Notes under the pieces: model-generated | Seen by the model: only the letters and a program-made list of their open reading frames with translations | What the model was told of the DNA's origin: nothing | The model's database searches: none | Position numbers and translations under genes: made by a program | Shown here: piece after piece, positions 23,669 to 34,412 of the stretch | Numbering within the stretch: the stretch's first letter is position 1 | Layout of the letters: each line of letters opens with the position of its first letter | Origin: Dimorphilus gyrociliatus | Lineage: Eukaryota; Annelida; Polychaeta; Dinophilidae | Reading direction: 5' to 3' | Length of the DNA stretch: 64,000 nt | Assembly: GCA_904063045.1 (NCBI GenBank) | Contig: CAJFCJ010000020.1 | Coordinates: 1,170,916 to 1,234,915 of the forward strand

Positions 23669-24175
23669 CTTAAAAATAGAAGGATCTTCAAGTATTAACT
23701 TATTCATTAATAAACGTTGTTTAATTACTCTTCTTATATTATATTTTATTCCTTCTCGAAATCTTACTGGTGCTTTACTTTTAACTAGTCGAATTTCATT
23801 TATAATTTTCTTTTGATTTTCCAAAAAAACATCCGAATTCGCACCTTTTTGATCCTAAATTTTGAAGAAATAATTTAATATTCTTAATATTTAACTATAT
23901 TTATCTATTTATTTGACTTGAAAATAATCAACACGTGCTAAATCGATAGATTTATCAACTTTATAAAAGTTTTGCAAGTTATTTGTTTACGAGTTTTTTA
24001 AAGCAGACCTATGTATTGAAATCGATACCTTTTTATCGAATGACGATAGAATATCGTCCCAAGTTAAAGGATTGATTATTAGTCCGAATTGTTCACAAAA
24101 TCTCCCAAACCAATTAATAACAGATAGTTTTATCTTTATAAGCAAAATTTTCCAAAATGACAACTCTATATCCAT
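23669..24175 (-). CDS. Small protein, possible NSL1-like MIS12-complex subunit
   Basis: Two phase-0 exons are clear: 24029-24175 (start codon at 24175) and 23669-23854, joined by an intron of 174 bp, together 111 residues. A donor GTAAGA follows exon 2, so a short last exon probably lies in 23246-23668; read-through would instead stop after eight more residues. The order of features resembles the kinetochore protein NSL1: an aromatic helix with Gly-Arg-Phe-Cys-Glu-Gln-Phe-Gly, Thr-Trp-Asp-Asp...Phe, then a basic helical stretch with Leu-Glu-Asn-Gln...Ile-x-Asn-Glu-Ile...Lys-x-Lys. NSL1 is part of the MIS12 complex joining centromeric chromatin to outer kinetochore. The match is by eye and weak. 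Confidence 0.4.
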
Positions 24176-24761
24176 TTCAGAGCTTTTGATCTGCCAAGAG
24201 AGTAGTTGTAGAGATAATCATATAGCCGTAGTCCTACTGTCAAGATACGAGACAATAACAGACAATAATAATAGTAAAATTATCCAATTTCTTTCCTTAA
24301 GGCAAAATACTCATACCCAAATTTTAAAATTTATGAAACCTGGTGAATTTAAGCGCCATCTAGTTTGATATTGTAATAATTTACGTTTAATAAAGTACTC
24401 TTGAAGTCGTTTGGTAGTAATAATAATGTCATTCTAACAAAAAAGATGAAGAGTGTATGTTGAGGACTCAACTAACTTAAACAATTCCATTTGTATTTAT
24501 ATCTAAATATGTTTATATTCTATATAATATTCTATATTATTTCTGAGAAATGTTGTAGAAGAGATTTTTTCAAGACAACTATAAAGCTATTTTCAACCTA
24601 TATCTCTGACAGTATTTAGTTTTTAATAAAATTAGAAGTTCCCGCCGATTGTCCCTACCAGTTTTCACAAAATGGTTACAAAAGCGAAATATTCGAAATA
24701 ACTAATATGAAAGACTGAATAATTATTTTTTGAGCAACTTCACTAATCATATAATGCTAGT
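24176..24761. promoter_or_regulatory. Bidirectional region NSL1-like/POLR3H with CTCF-like word
   Basis: The starts of the small minus gene and POLR3H are 586 bp apart. At 24352-24366 the minus strand reads AAACTAGATGGCGCT, which contains a perfect AGATGGCGCT core. An open frame at 24072-24368 on the plus strand is antisense to exon 1 of the small gene and I reject it. Confidence 0.4.
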
Positions 24762-25773
24762 ATGTTTATTTTAGTTGTATTAAAAGATACTATAAAAATA
24801 CAACCTTGGAATTTTGGAAAAAAGAGGACAGGTGTAATATTAGATGCTCTAAATAATAAATTATCAAACAAGGTACTAATATTCGTTTTGTTTATAAAAA
24901 TCGGACGTTTGATTTACTTTTATAATCTATATTTATGTTGTTAATAGGTTATCAATGATGTTGGAATGTGCTTAACTGTTTGGGATCTTCTAAAAATCGA
25001 CGATAGCTGTATTCTTCCAGGAGATGGCGCAACGCACACGAATGGTTGTGTACTAAAATTTAATTTATATTTAAAACTCAAAATCAACATTCTATTTTTA
25101 GTGTCCTTCAGAGCTGTGGTACTTCGACCATTTGTTGATGAAATATTAGTTGGAAAAATAAAGTCCTGTAGCAAAGAAAGCGTTCAAGGTAACAATACTT
25201 AAGTTTACGACTAATCAACAAACTTTACTTCGTTTATTCCCAGTTAGTGTTGGTTGTTTTGACGATATATTCATACCACCAGAGAATTTACAAGAAAATT
25301 CCAAATTGTGAGTTGCCAATAGTAAATAAGGATCCTAAGAAGGAAATCCATTTAATAATTCAAAAGCTTTCATTAATACCCAAATCATGTTGTTGTTAGT
25401 GACAGCAGAGAACAAGTGTGGATTTGGCAGTATGAAGATGGAGGACAAGCACATGATTTATTTATGGATGTTGGAGAACAAATTCGGTATACATAATTTA
25501 ATACAAGTATTTTTATCGATAGAAGAAATAAATATCCATTTTCAATTCTCATAGATTTAGAGTAATTAGTGAGAAATTCGTAGATCTCTCTCCTAGCGGA
25601 CCACAATATAATGAAAAAGAAAGAGTGGAAAACGATTCAAGAGTACCGTATGAAATTATAGTAAGTCTAATAGCTTAAAAGCATCCTAAATATAAAATAT
25701 CAAACCGTTGCTCTTTCAGGGATCTATTTGTGAACCGGGTTTAGGATTATTATCATGGTGGAATGCCGCATAG
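24762..25773 (+). CDS. POLR3H: RNA polymerase III subunit H (RPC8)
   Basis: Seven exons (24762-24872, 24948-25044, 25102-25188, 25244-25307, 25400-25486, 25555-25660, 25720-25773) give 201 residues (human 204). POLR3H is the Rpb7-like stalk subunit of RNA polymerase III, which makes tRNAs and 5S rRNA. The N-terminal tip domain (Met-Phe-Ile-Leu-Val...Asp-Thr-Ile-Lys-Ile-x-Pro-Trp) and the OB-fold region ([11 protein letters not shown], then Gly-x-Phe-Asp-Asp-Ile-x-Ile-Pro-Pro-Glu) are intact. The typical ending Ser-x-x-Glu-Pro-Gly-Leu-Gly-Leu-Leu-Ser-Trp-Trp is also present. AATAAA is at 25923-25928. Confidence 0.95.
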
Positions 25774-26436
25774 ACAATCCTTTGAATCCTTTTTAACTCT
25801 CTTCTATTTTTGTTTCATTATTTACTTCTTTGTTTACAAAAAACACTTATATTTTTTTATGCTTATTAAACAAACAAAAAATGAAAGCTTTTTATTTCTA
25901 AACAAACTCAAAACTATTCAATAATAAAGTAAGATACTTCTTCAATGAAGACTTAACAACCAGTTTTCCTAGTATTACATTTGATCTGAAATACTTATAT
26001 GAACTGTTTTATTTTTTAACAAGAAACATATTGGATTCGATAAGGTTTTATTTATCGCAAAAAAAGAAGTAGTATTATCAGAATGAAACAATACATTGAA
26101 ATATTTAAACCAACTATTTTTTTACTATTTATACTATTGTTAATTGTTTAAACAAATGGGATTTATGCATATGAAATTTCTTTTTTTGTAAACAAGTAAA
26201 GAGTAATATTTGTGCTACACCCACGTCAAAACATTCTAAAAGGCGGGCTTTTACTATAGAATATACTTCTCTTGTATATTAGGCTTTATAATTACTTATA
26301 CTTGAAATCAATGGCAGTTTTGATAGCAATTAAATACATATATAGATCTTTGATATTTTAATAAATACTAACAGCTTGATATGTTGTAGCATACACATAA
26401 ATAATTAGTCGGCGGAAGAATACACGCGTAAACAAA
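25774..26436. other. Intergenic region
   Basis: 3' UTR of POLR3H followed by AT-rich spacer and the promoter of the STAR gene. No frame, RNA gene or repeat is supported. Confidence 0.45.
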
Positions 26437-28419
26437 ATGGCGTCGTCGGGGGACATGTGCACTGATGTAACTACAATGTCGGAAAAAGAACAAAATTGTC
26501 CCACAGAAGGAATATGTCAGCAAGATGAAGGAATGGATATCGATGCAGAAGAGACTAAGAAAACACTCACTGAAATTCAAATTGAGAAAATACGTTCAGA
26601 ATTATCTATTTTGGACGATAGATTTCCGCTGGCGAAGCAACTTTTAGAAAAAGGTAATATATTCCTCTAAAACATTTAATTTAGTAGAAATAGAAAACTT
26701 ATTGTCTATTACAAAACATAAAAGAACGTAGACATTATTTAATTTATACAGAGTCAAATATTGTATAATAACTATAAAACTTGTATTACCTAATTATGAA
26801 GTAGCATCTGCACTAATTTTTCGAATGTTTCTTTCCTGTAAAAGCTTTTTGAAATAAATTCACTTTAAACATTATTTAAAAATTTCATGCACTTAAAGGA
26901 TTCTTCTTTAATTATTCAAAATATACAAAACATTACCCTAAATGATATAATTAAATTTTTAATGATAATTTTATCAAGGATATAACGTGGAATGTTTGTC
27001 TTGATATTCCCAATCTAATCTAGTAAAAAAAAGAACGTGTAAAAGTTTTTACCTTAGACTAAGGTTTTTCATAATTCTAGTCTAATTACACATTATTTTA
27101 CTGATGTCAGATTGAAGCCTTGACCTCTTTTTAGAGCTTTGGTGTTTTCTTTTTTCAAAAGAAGCAGAGATGACGATTGCTATGTTATTTATAAGCAATT
27201 TGACTAATTCTTGTCATCATTTATTAAGTGAATAGCCCTTAGAAATTAATTAAAGACAAATTAAATTGACTCTGTTTATGTTAAATATCTGAAATAAGAT
27301 ATACTGTATATTATATATATATATATATATATAGATTATAAATATATATGCAAATTAATACTTGAAAAAGATCACATTGATTGATTAGTCGTTGAATTTA
27401 ATGGAAATGTATTCAAACAGAAATTAAAATACTTACGGAAGGCAATAATTTTGTTGAACTGCACAACGATAAACCGCATGATCACTCTGTTTGTATTATA
27501 GTACCAATTAAGGAAAATCCTGAGGTATGTTATATTTGGATGTTGTAAGAAAACAGCTGTAAAGTGTCATATAAAAAAGTACTTAGAGAGAATTGATAAG
27601 ATGATGATATTTGACCGAAATATTGACTGAGTAATAAAATTATATTTATTATGATATTCCTAACAATAATAAAAAAAAGATTTACAATATTCGATCATTT
27701 GTTACATACTGTTTGAATATCGTATTGTCTTTTATACAGTTTCCATACATTGGTAATCTACTTGGTAAAAGGGGGAATACTCTTCAAGAAATTCAGCGCC
27801 AGACCGGTACAAAAATTACTATTTTAGGAGAAGGATCAATTAAAGATAAAGAAAAGGTTTTTGTCAAATGCAATCAACTTCTTTCTATGAAAATTACGGA
27901 ATTTTACAGGAGGAATTATTCAAGAAGCAAGGAAACTCTGACAAACTCCTGGGCCCTCTTCATTTAGAAGTCAGATGCTTAGATCTCGCTGAAAACGCAT
28001 ATAGACGAATCTCAATGGCCATAAACATTCTTAAACACTTCCTTCATCCGGCTACCTGCAAACGAACACAGGCAAATCTCTTTGCCGGGAAAGACCCATT
28101 ACTGCCATCTTGTACACCACCTTCTACTCCTTCAAGATCACAAGCTCGCGGTTTCGGTCCTCGAGCTCACAACACTAGGGGGAGAGGGTGTAACGGACCC
28201 AATCCACTAGCTTTTATATCAGCTGTTCTGCAAGCGGCAGCACCCTCAGGCTCACAATTCTATGGTGGAAACAACGAAAATGGTGGCTGTTGGCCTAATG
28301 AACAAGACACTTCCATTGATGTAAGAAGAGGAGGTAGACCTGGTCGCAGCCATCCTTACACAAGAGGTAGAGGATTTGAAGGAAGGGCAAGTTTCAACCC
28401 TGTTTCAAAGCCTTTTTAA
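26437..28419 (+). CDS. STAR-family KH RNA-binding protein (Sam68/KHDRBS-like)
   Basis: Four exons (26437-26653, 27421-27524, 27740-27856, 27910-28419) give about 315 residues. The order is an acidic N-terminus, a QUA1-like dimerisation helix pair (residues about 45-80), and a single maxi-KH domain (about 100-215). The KH domain carries Ile-Gly-Asn-Leu-Leu-Gly-Lys-Arg-Gly-Asn-Thr-Leu-Gln-Glu-Ile-Gln and Leu-Gly-Glu-Gly-Ser-Ile-Lys-Asp-Lys, close to the Sam68 GxxGNT-type loop. A Gly/Arg-rich tail with Arg-Gly-Arg-Gly repeats follows, likely methylated. Such proteins regulate alternative splicing and mRNA export in the nucleus. Intron 1 (767 bp) is the longest here and carries a (TA)n tract at about 27311-27332. 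The start lies in AAAATGGCGTCG. Quaking-type QUA2 is not evident, so I favour KHDRBS over QKI. Confidence 0.85.
27311..27332. repeat. (TA)n microsatellite
   Basis: A run of about 11 TA units inside intron 1 of the STAR/KH gene. Similar TA tracts occur at about 34374-34434, 55829-55850 and 61541-61561. Confidence 0.8.
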
Positions 28420-29099
28420 TGTGTTTTTTTTTATCAACAAGTCAGGATTTAGCCAATGTTTTACTTTAACTCGTCTTTTATTTTACTCAACTTGCTCAAA
28501 TGCTTTTCTTCATGATTTGTGTGCCATACATCTCCATCTCTTTCCAATTTGAACAAACCTACTTCACTAAACCAATTTGAAAACTTCGCTCTTAAAAATA
28601 AGAAAAAAATATCAAGTTTTTTCCACCCTTTTACACTTTAACTATTCAATTTCTTAAGCATTTAGACTAAATGAAGTTTTAACAGTTTTAGCACTAATTA
28701 ACTTGATCTTTATCCATATATTTATTCTTGTAATGAGCTAAACATCGATTCAATTTAATCAATTATCTTTAAGATAAAAAAAGAAAATTTAGAGTGCTGT
28801 AAAGCCTGACTTGCATTGTTATTCTTGTTGAAAAAATTTGTTCATTCATGTTTCCGTTTTATAATGGTTTTTTTAGTTTTCACTCTTCCGAGATGAAATT
28901 GAGTGCCATGTGCGTGTGAAGAATTAAAATGTTTTTGTTTTTGAAAAGTTTCCTACACAGGCCAAAAAAAAAAAGAAAAAAACATCTTGAAAAAATTGCT
29001 AATAAAACACAAAAAAAACCTTTGCCAGATTAATTCATTTAAACGTTTTAATTTCTGTCATAGTTTAACTTTAAAAAACTATTTTCTTATCAATTTATC
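28420..29099. other. 3' UTR and spacer
   Basis: A T-rich 3' region of the STAR gene; AATAAA occurs near 29002. No other feature is seen before the ADAM10-like gene. Confidence 0.45.
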
Positions 29100-31897
29100 A
29101 TGAATAATCTACAAATTAATTATCTAATTAGTACTTTATTTCTATATTTTTATCAAAATACTTCGCTTACAACTAATTTCGATAAATTAAATTATTCCCA
29201 AAGAGTAATTCATAGAAAATATTTACTTTACAAAAGATATTTGTATAGAAATATAGTACCACTTCCAATATCAGTTATCTTTTCAGCTTTCAGCAGGTTT
29301 GTATAAAGTTCCCTTGTTATTTTTGCACTTTTGATGATACATTTTCTAATTATCTCAGAAAATTTCACCTTTTGTTAAGAAGAGAAGATTGCGTATCGGA
29401 TTTTGAGATTAATTCAGTACATGAAAATTCTTTAGATTATTCAATTCAATTTAAAGGTTATGATAAAAATTCTGTATCATCAGTTTATGGAAATTTACAT
29501 AGTGGTATATTTTTGGGAAGAATTTCCTATCTAAATGAAACATTCTTTGTTGATGATACGAAGTCTAGTAAAAGTTTTCATTCCATCGTTTATTCAAATA
29601 AATATTTAGATAATCAAAATATCTTTACAAATATTGTTAAACAAGCAAATTGTTCATTCTCAAAAGCAAGAATAAAAAGATCTATAAACAAATCGAATAG
29701 AAAACTTCTAATAAATACAAATATATGCTATATAAAGATAATTAGTGATCATCATGTTTTTAATTATATACTGAAGAAAACTGGAAAGAAATCTGTAAGT
29801 TTATCAGATATCTGATCACTAATTTATGTTGATTTGCTTTGTTAACAATAGAAGGGCCGTAGAGATGTTATTTCCTATATTCATGGTTATCTGAGGAGGG
29901 TAGTCGATATGGTAAACTCTATGTTTGGATCAATAAAATTCAAAATGGGCTTATCCACAGTAAATTATATAAAGATAAAAGCTCTAATTAATGTTATCAC
30001 CCCAGATATGTGTAAAAATCCTAAAATTTTGCAATCTATCTGTACGAATGACGTCAATTCAGGTGTTTCGTTGAGAAAGTTCTCCTTAATTGACTTTTCC
30101 CAATTTTGTCTTGGAATTCTATTTACTTATAAACAAATGGACGCAAATGGAATAGCATATACAGGGATAGAGAGATAAAAATCGGTTAAACTAAGATAAC
30201 TATTCACTTTTAATTAATGTTTTATAACATTTTTATCTTAGAATTATTGAAATATCGATTTTTTTTCTCAATAAAAAAAGGTTATGTAAATTCTTCAGGC
30301 GGAATATGTAGTTTACCATTACTAAAACAAAATAGACAGACTCAATCCACTAATACAGCTGTAATCAGTCGTAATGTTAGAGGAGAGATTGTTGAAGAAA
30401 TATATAATTTTATAACCTTTGGTCATGAAATTGGTCATACTTTTGGTGCTATTCATGATAATTCAGTGAATTGTAAAAGTAACATGTATATTATGTCCCA
30501 AACTGCTGTGGATGGTAAAATACCCTCTCATTCTAAATTCTCAGAGTGTAGTGAAAAGAGTATAAGCGATTTAGTTAATTACGTTCTCAATTTAAAAGAT
30601 AATCAGAGTAATAAATATCGAGAATATTGTTTTAAATCTTCAAACTTTTCGTTTTGTGGGAATAAAATAATTGATGAAGGAGAAGAATGCGATTGTGGAG
30701 ATTATGCTGAATGTCAAGAGTCTGGTGATATTAATTGTTGCTTTCCTAAAACTAGACATAGAAATCGGGCGATATTTAACCATCAACATGACCACTTTGC
30801 TTGCAAAAAGAAATCTGGAGCATTTTGCAGTGGTTCGGAAGGCCCTTGCTGTAATATACGTAATTGTACGTTAAAAACAAATTTAGACATATGTGCAGAT
30901 GAAACTGACTGCCTGTTTTCCTCTTATTGCAAGTAAACTAATTGTTTATAAATGATAAGATATAATTATTTAATTTATATAATTTCAATTGTTTAGCGAA
31001 ACTAGTCCTAAGTGCCCAAAGCGCAAGCCTAAGCCAGACTATAAGACACTTTGTGGTGAAGATAAGAAGAGAGTTTGCAAGAATGGTGCATGTATAGAAT
31101 CCATTTGCTTTTATTTTGATTCTGTTCCTTGTAGCTTAGACGAGGAATTAGAAAATGTACGAAGCGTGCAGCGAAAGTGCGTAATATCCTGTTTGAGAGG
31201 GAAGAATAAATGTCGAATACTTTACAACTGGCAAATGAGCAATGTTACTTACAGATCGAAAGCAAATGACTTTTCCCCACAATTTCTTCCTGTGGGTGCT
31301 GCATGTGATAATAGAAAAGGGTTTTGCGACAGTTTACATAGGTGTAGAAAAGTTTTTGTTGATGGTCCACTACAACAAATAAGCTCTTATATATTTGGTT
31401 CTGGCCTACATAGTTTAAAAGCTTTTATGAAGCAGAGATGGTACATTTTATTCATCATAGGCCTTTTACCGACTGTCTTTTTCAGTGCGACCTTGGTATT
31501 TTGCGATAATCGAATAGGTTTATTAGATGACTTAGCTTTAAATATCGCCTTTACAAATTCTAGTTTATCCATTAGCAGTAGTTTAAGAACTTTTGGTTTG
31601 TAAATTTTTTTTAAAAAAAACTTCCCATTTAAATAATCTAAATGAAAAGTTTCAGTAGAACGTTTAAAAAATGCTGAATTAAAAAGTCTATCACAGAGAG
31701 ATATTTCAATAGAAGAAATCATGTTTTCTGCTCCCGAATTAGCCGAAATGGCATCAAAGAAATACGATATTAAAAGGGCAGCTCTAATAACAGATTACCT
31801 AGAAAAAGTTATAAGTAAAAGAGTTCATAGAAGTATATCAAATCACAAATCTTGTCTAGGTATAGATAGTTCATATTCCAGTTACGATAGTAATTAA
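29100..31897 (+). CDS. ADAM10-like membrane metalloprotease
   Basis: Six exons (29100-29296, 29359-29794, 29852-30164, 30281-30932, 30997-31595, 31656-31897) give about 812 residues (human ADAM10 has 748). Such sheddases cleave Notch, Delta and cadherins at the cell surface. The order is: an N-terminus without an obvious strong signal peptide, a prodomain, a furin site Arg-Ile-Lys-Arg (170-173), and a metalloprotease domain with the zinc site His-Glu-Ile-Gly-His-Thr-Phe-Gly-Ala-Ile-His-Asp from about 364. Then come a disintegrin domain starting Cys-Gly-Asn-Lys-Ile-Ile-Asp-Glu-Gly-Glu-Glu-Cys-Asp-Cys-Gly, a Cys-rich domain, a transmembrane helix at about 681-702, and a 110-residue tail without the Pro-rich SH3 sites of vertebrate ADAM10. 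The exon 3 donor is GG instead of GT (ACAG|GGATAG). The zinc site itself is intact. Confidence 0.85.
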
Positions 31898-32232
31898 AAT
31901 GATTACATAAAAAATATATTTGTTATGATATTGAATTAATAATAAACAAATTGAATATTCATATGATAAAATATCTTGATCAATGTATTAGCAAATCGTT
32001 TAAATAGAGACAGTGGTTATTAAAAGCATGTCTAGTGATGATAGTTTACTATAAGTTAGTTATTTTCCAATTATGAAATCGTAATGATCACAGTCTCCCT
32101 TGTGGATTTTAGTAGTACCCGGCATCTAGGTGGCGTTCTATGACTTCATACGCATCCGGCGCTTAAATAAAGCCGGCAGCCATCTTGAAAATACTGATTA
32201 TCGCTGAAACTACCGGGGAAAAAATAGAAAGA
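31898..32232. promoter_or_regulatory. ADAM10-like/CELF spacer with CTCF and YY1-like words
   Basis: AATAAA lies near 31940. At 32123-32137 the plus strand reads CATCTAGGTGGCGTT (CTCF-like), and at 32179-32187 GCCATCTTG is a textbook YY1 word, 47-55 bp before the CELF start codon. Local G+C is higher than average, as expected of a promoter/5' UTR. Confidence 0.45.
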
Positions 32233-34266
32233 ATGGCTAAAGCCGATGAAGATGCTATTAAGATGTTCGTCGGTCAAATACCGCGAGCGTATTCAGAGGA
32301 GGAAGTAAGAAAACTATTTGAACCTTTTGGGCCGATCTTTCAATTAAGCGTGCTACGGGACAAGCAGACGAACGTCAGCAAAGGCTGCTGCTTCGTTACA
32401 TTTTTCAGTAGAAAATCTGCTCTGGACGCACAAAATGCTTTGCACAATGTGAAGACGCTACCGGGTATGGTTCACCCAATACAGATGAAGCCCGCCGATT
32501 CCGAAAAAAGGTAGGTTTTTTTGTTACATAATACGCTGTCCACAGTGTCAGAAAAATAGTTACGGTACACTCCGTCACCAAACGATCTAGCTAATTAATT
32601 TGCAGAAAATTTACTACTAGGCTATCGTAACATCTTCCATTATATTACACAAATATAGGTGCTCTTTAATTGTGAATTATATAAACTAACAGTTCTCAAG
32701 CATTAATTGACTGAGCAGTTGATATTAAACAGCTTGATACGAACTAAATAACATACTTAATTCTATGCAATGTAATTCTCTTACTTGTCAAATCATACAG
32801 GAACGCAGAAGAGAGGAAATTATTTGTGGGAATGCTTTCCAAAAAGATGAATGAAGCTGATGTTAGAGATATGTTCAAACTCTATGGTACTATCGAAGAA
32901 TGCACAGTCCTGCGTGAGGGGGCTGGTGTTAGTAAGGGCTGTGCATTCGTACTATTTACAACGAAAACATCAGCCTATTCGGCTATGAGAGCGTTGCACA
33001 ATAGTCAAACAATGGAAGGTTGTAGAGCACCTTTGGTTGTCAAACTTGCCGATACACAGAAAGAGAAGGAAGCGAAGAAGGCTGCAGCACAGGCCGCCGC
33101 TGCCGCGAACGTCTACCCTCAGCAACCTCATAGTAACCCAATGAATAATGCACCCAGCATGATGGGACAAATGCAGAATGTAAATCCACAATATATACAA
33201 CAAATTCAACAATTATTAAATGTACTTCAGCAACCTCAACAAATCGGACCGCAACAAACTCAACAGATCAACAATCTTCAGCAAATCATCCAAGCTGCTG
33301 CTTCTTTAGCTAATAATCCGGCGATAATGACCGCTCTGTCACAGTTGGGAGTAATGGGTATGCAAATTTAACTTGTATTGCTATTAAAATGTAGCGCAAA
33401 AATTTCTCTAGCTTGATAAGTAAATAGATTTTCTAGAAGATAGACCATGCTTATTTTTAATTCGCTTGGCTAAAAAAATGTGAAAAGAATTAAATAACCA
33501 ACCATAAATCAAAAATAAAACAATTTAATTATAGCGAGCTTTAATAGCATTAGGTGCTTTAGTATATTCTTAATGTATATTCTAATCATTGCTTTGTTTA
33601 AATGTCTTTTTTTCAAGTCATAAGTTTATCCGTATATTTATTACTAATCAGCAAAATTTACATTTTAGGCGCATTTTGAACAATGTATACATTTGTGTTT
33701 ATTGTCATCTTGCTTTAGGTAACACGAATGAAGTAATAGGAGGGGGAGTCGATATGTCAACGCTATTAAATGGGGCTAATCAGCAGCAGAGTAATCCTGC
33801 TACGCAGCAACAACAACAAAATCTTTTGGGTATGATCTCTCAGATGTTAACTGGAGCTGGAGGACAGGTAAATCCTACTGGAAATGATGCTTTAAGTCAA
33901 GCGTATTCGGGTATGCAACAATATGCTGCTGCTCAACAACAGTACACGCAGCAACAGCCCCCCCAACAAAATGGAGGCTACAGACAATCAGAGGGACCAG
34001 AGGGCGCAAATTTGTTCATTTACCATCTACCAGTTGAATTTACGGATTCTGATCTCTTGCAGACATTTTCACCATTTGGTAATGTTGTATCAGCGAAAGT
34101 CTTTATCGACAAACAGACGAACTTAAGTAAATGTTTTGGCTTTGTTAGCTATGATAATCCTATGTCGGCTCAAGCAGCAATTCATTCAATGAATGGTTTT
34201 CAAATTGGTCAGAAACGACTTAAAGTGCAACTAAAGAGGCCAAAGAACGATGGAAAACCCTATTAA
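32233..34266 (+). CDS. CELF: CELF (CUGBP/ELAV-like) RNA-binding protein
   Basis: Three exons (32233-32510, 32801-33357, 33719-34266) give about 460 residues (human CELF1 486). RRM1 (about 8-90) with Met-Phe-Val-Gly-Gln-Ile-Pro and Gly-Cys-Cys-Phe-Val-Thr-Phe, and RRM2 (about 97-175) with Leu-Phe-Val-Gly-Met-Leu and Gly-Cys-Ala-Phe-Val, come first. They are followed by a Gln/Ala-rich divergent linker of about 190 residues and a C-terminal RRM3 with Leu-Phe-Ile-Tyr-His-Leu-Pro and Cys-Phe-Gly-Phe-Val-Ser-Tyr. CELF proteins bind GU-rich elements and control splicing, translation and mRNA decay. The RRM1 ending ([12 protein letters not shown]) favours the CELF1/2 subgroup. I chose the ATG at 32233; the open frame runs further upstream without another ATG. 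Confidence 0.94.
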
Positions 34267-34380
34267 AAAGTTTTTGTTGTTATTTTTTTTCCTTTTTTTA
34301 GACACGTAAAAAGATCATCCTTTTTTGTACAGGGTATGTGTGGTTGTGTGTATTTTTTTCTTGCATATTATATATTATAC

Positions 34381-34412
<32 letters not shown>

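Noticed and set aside
24072-24368. Plus-strand frame of 98 codons
   Set aside because: It is antisense to exon 1 and the promoter of the small minus-strand gene, has no recognisable motif and no splice context.
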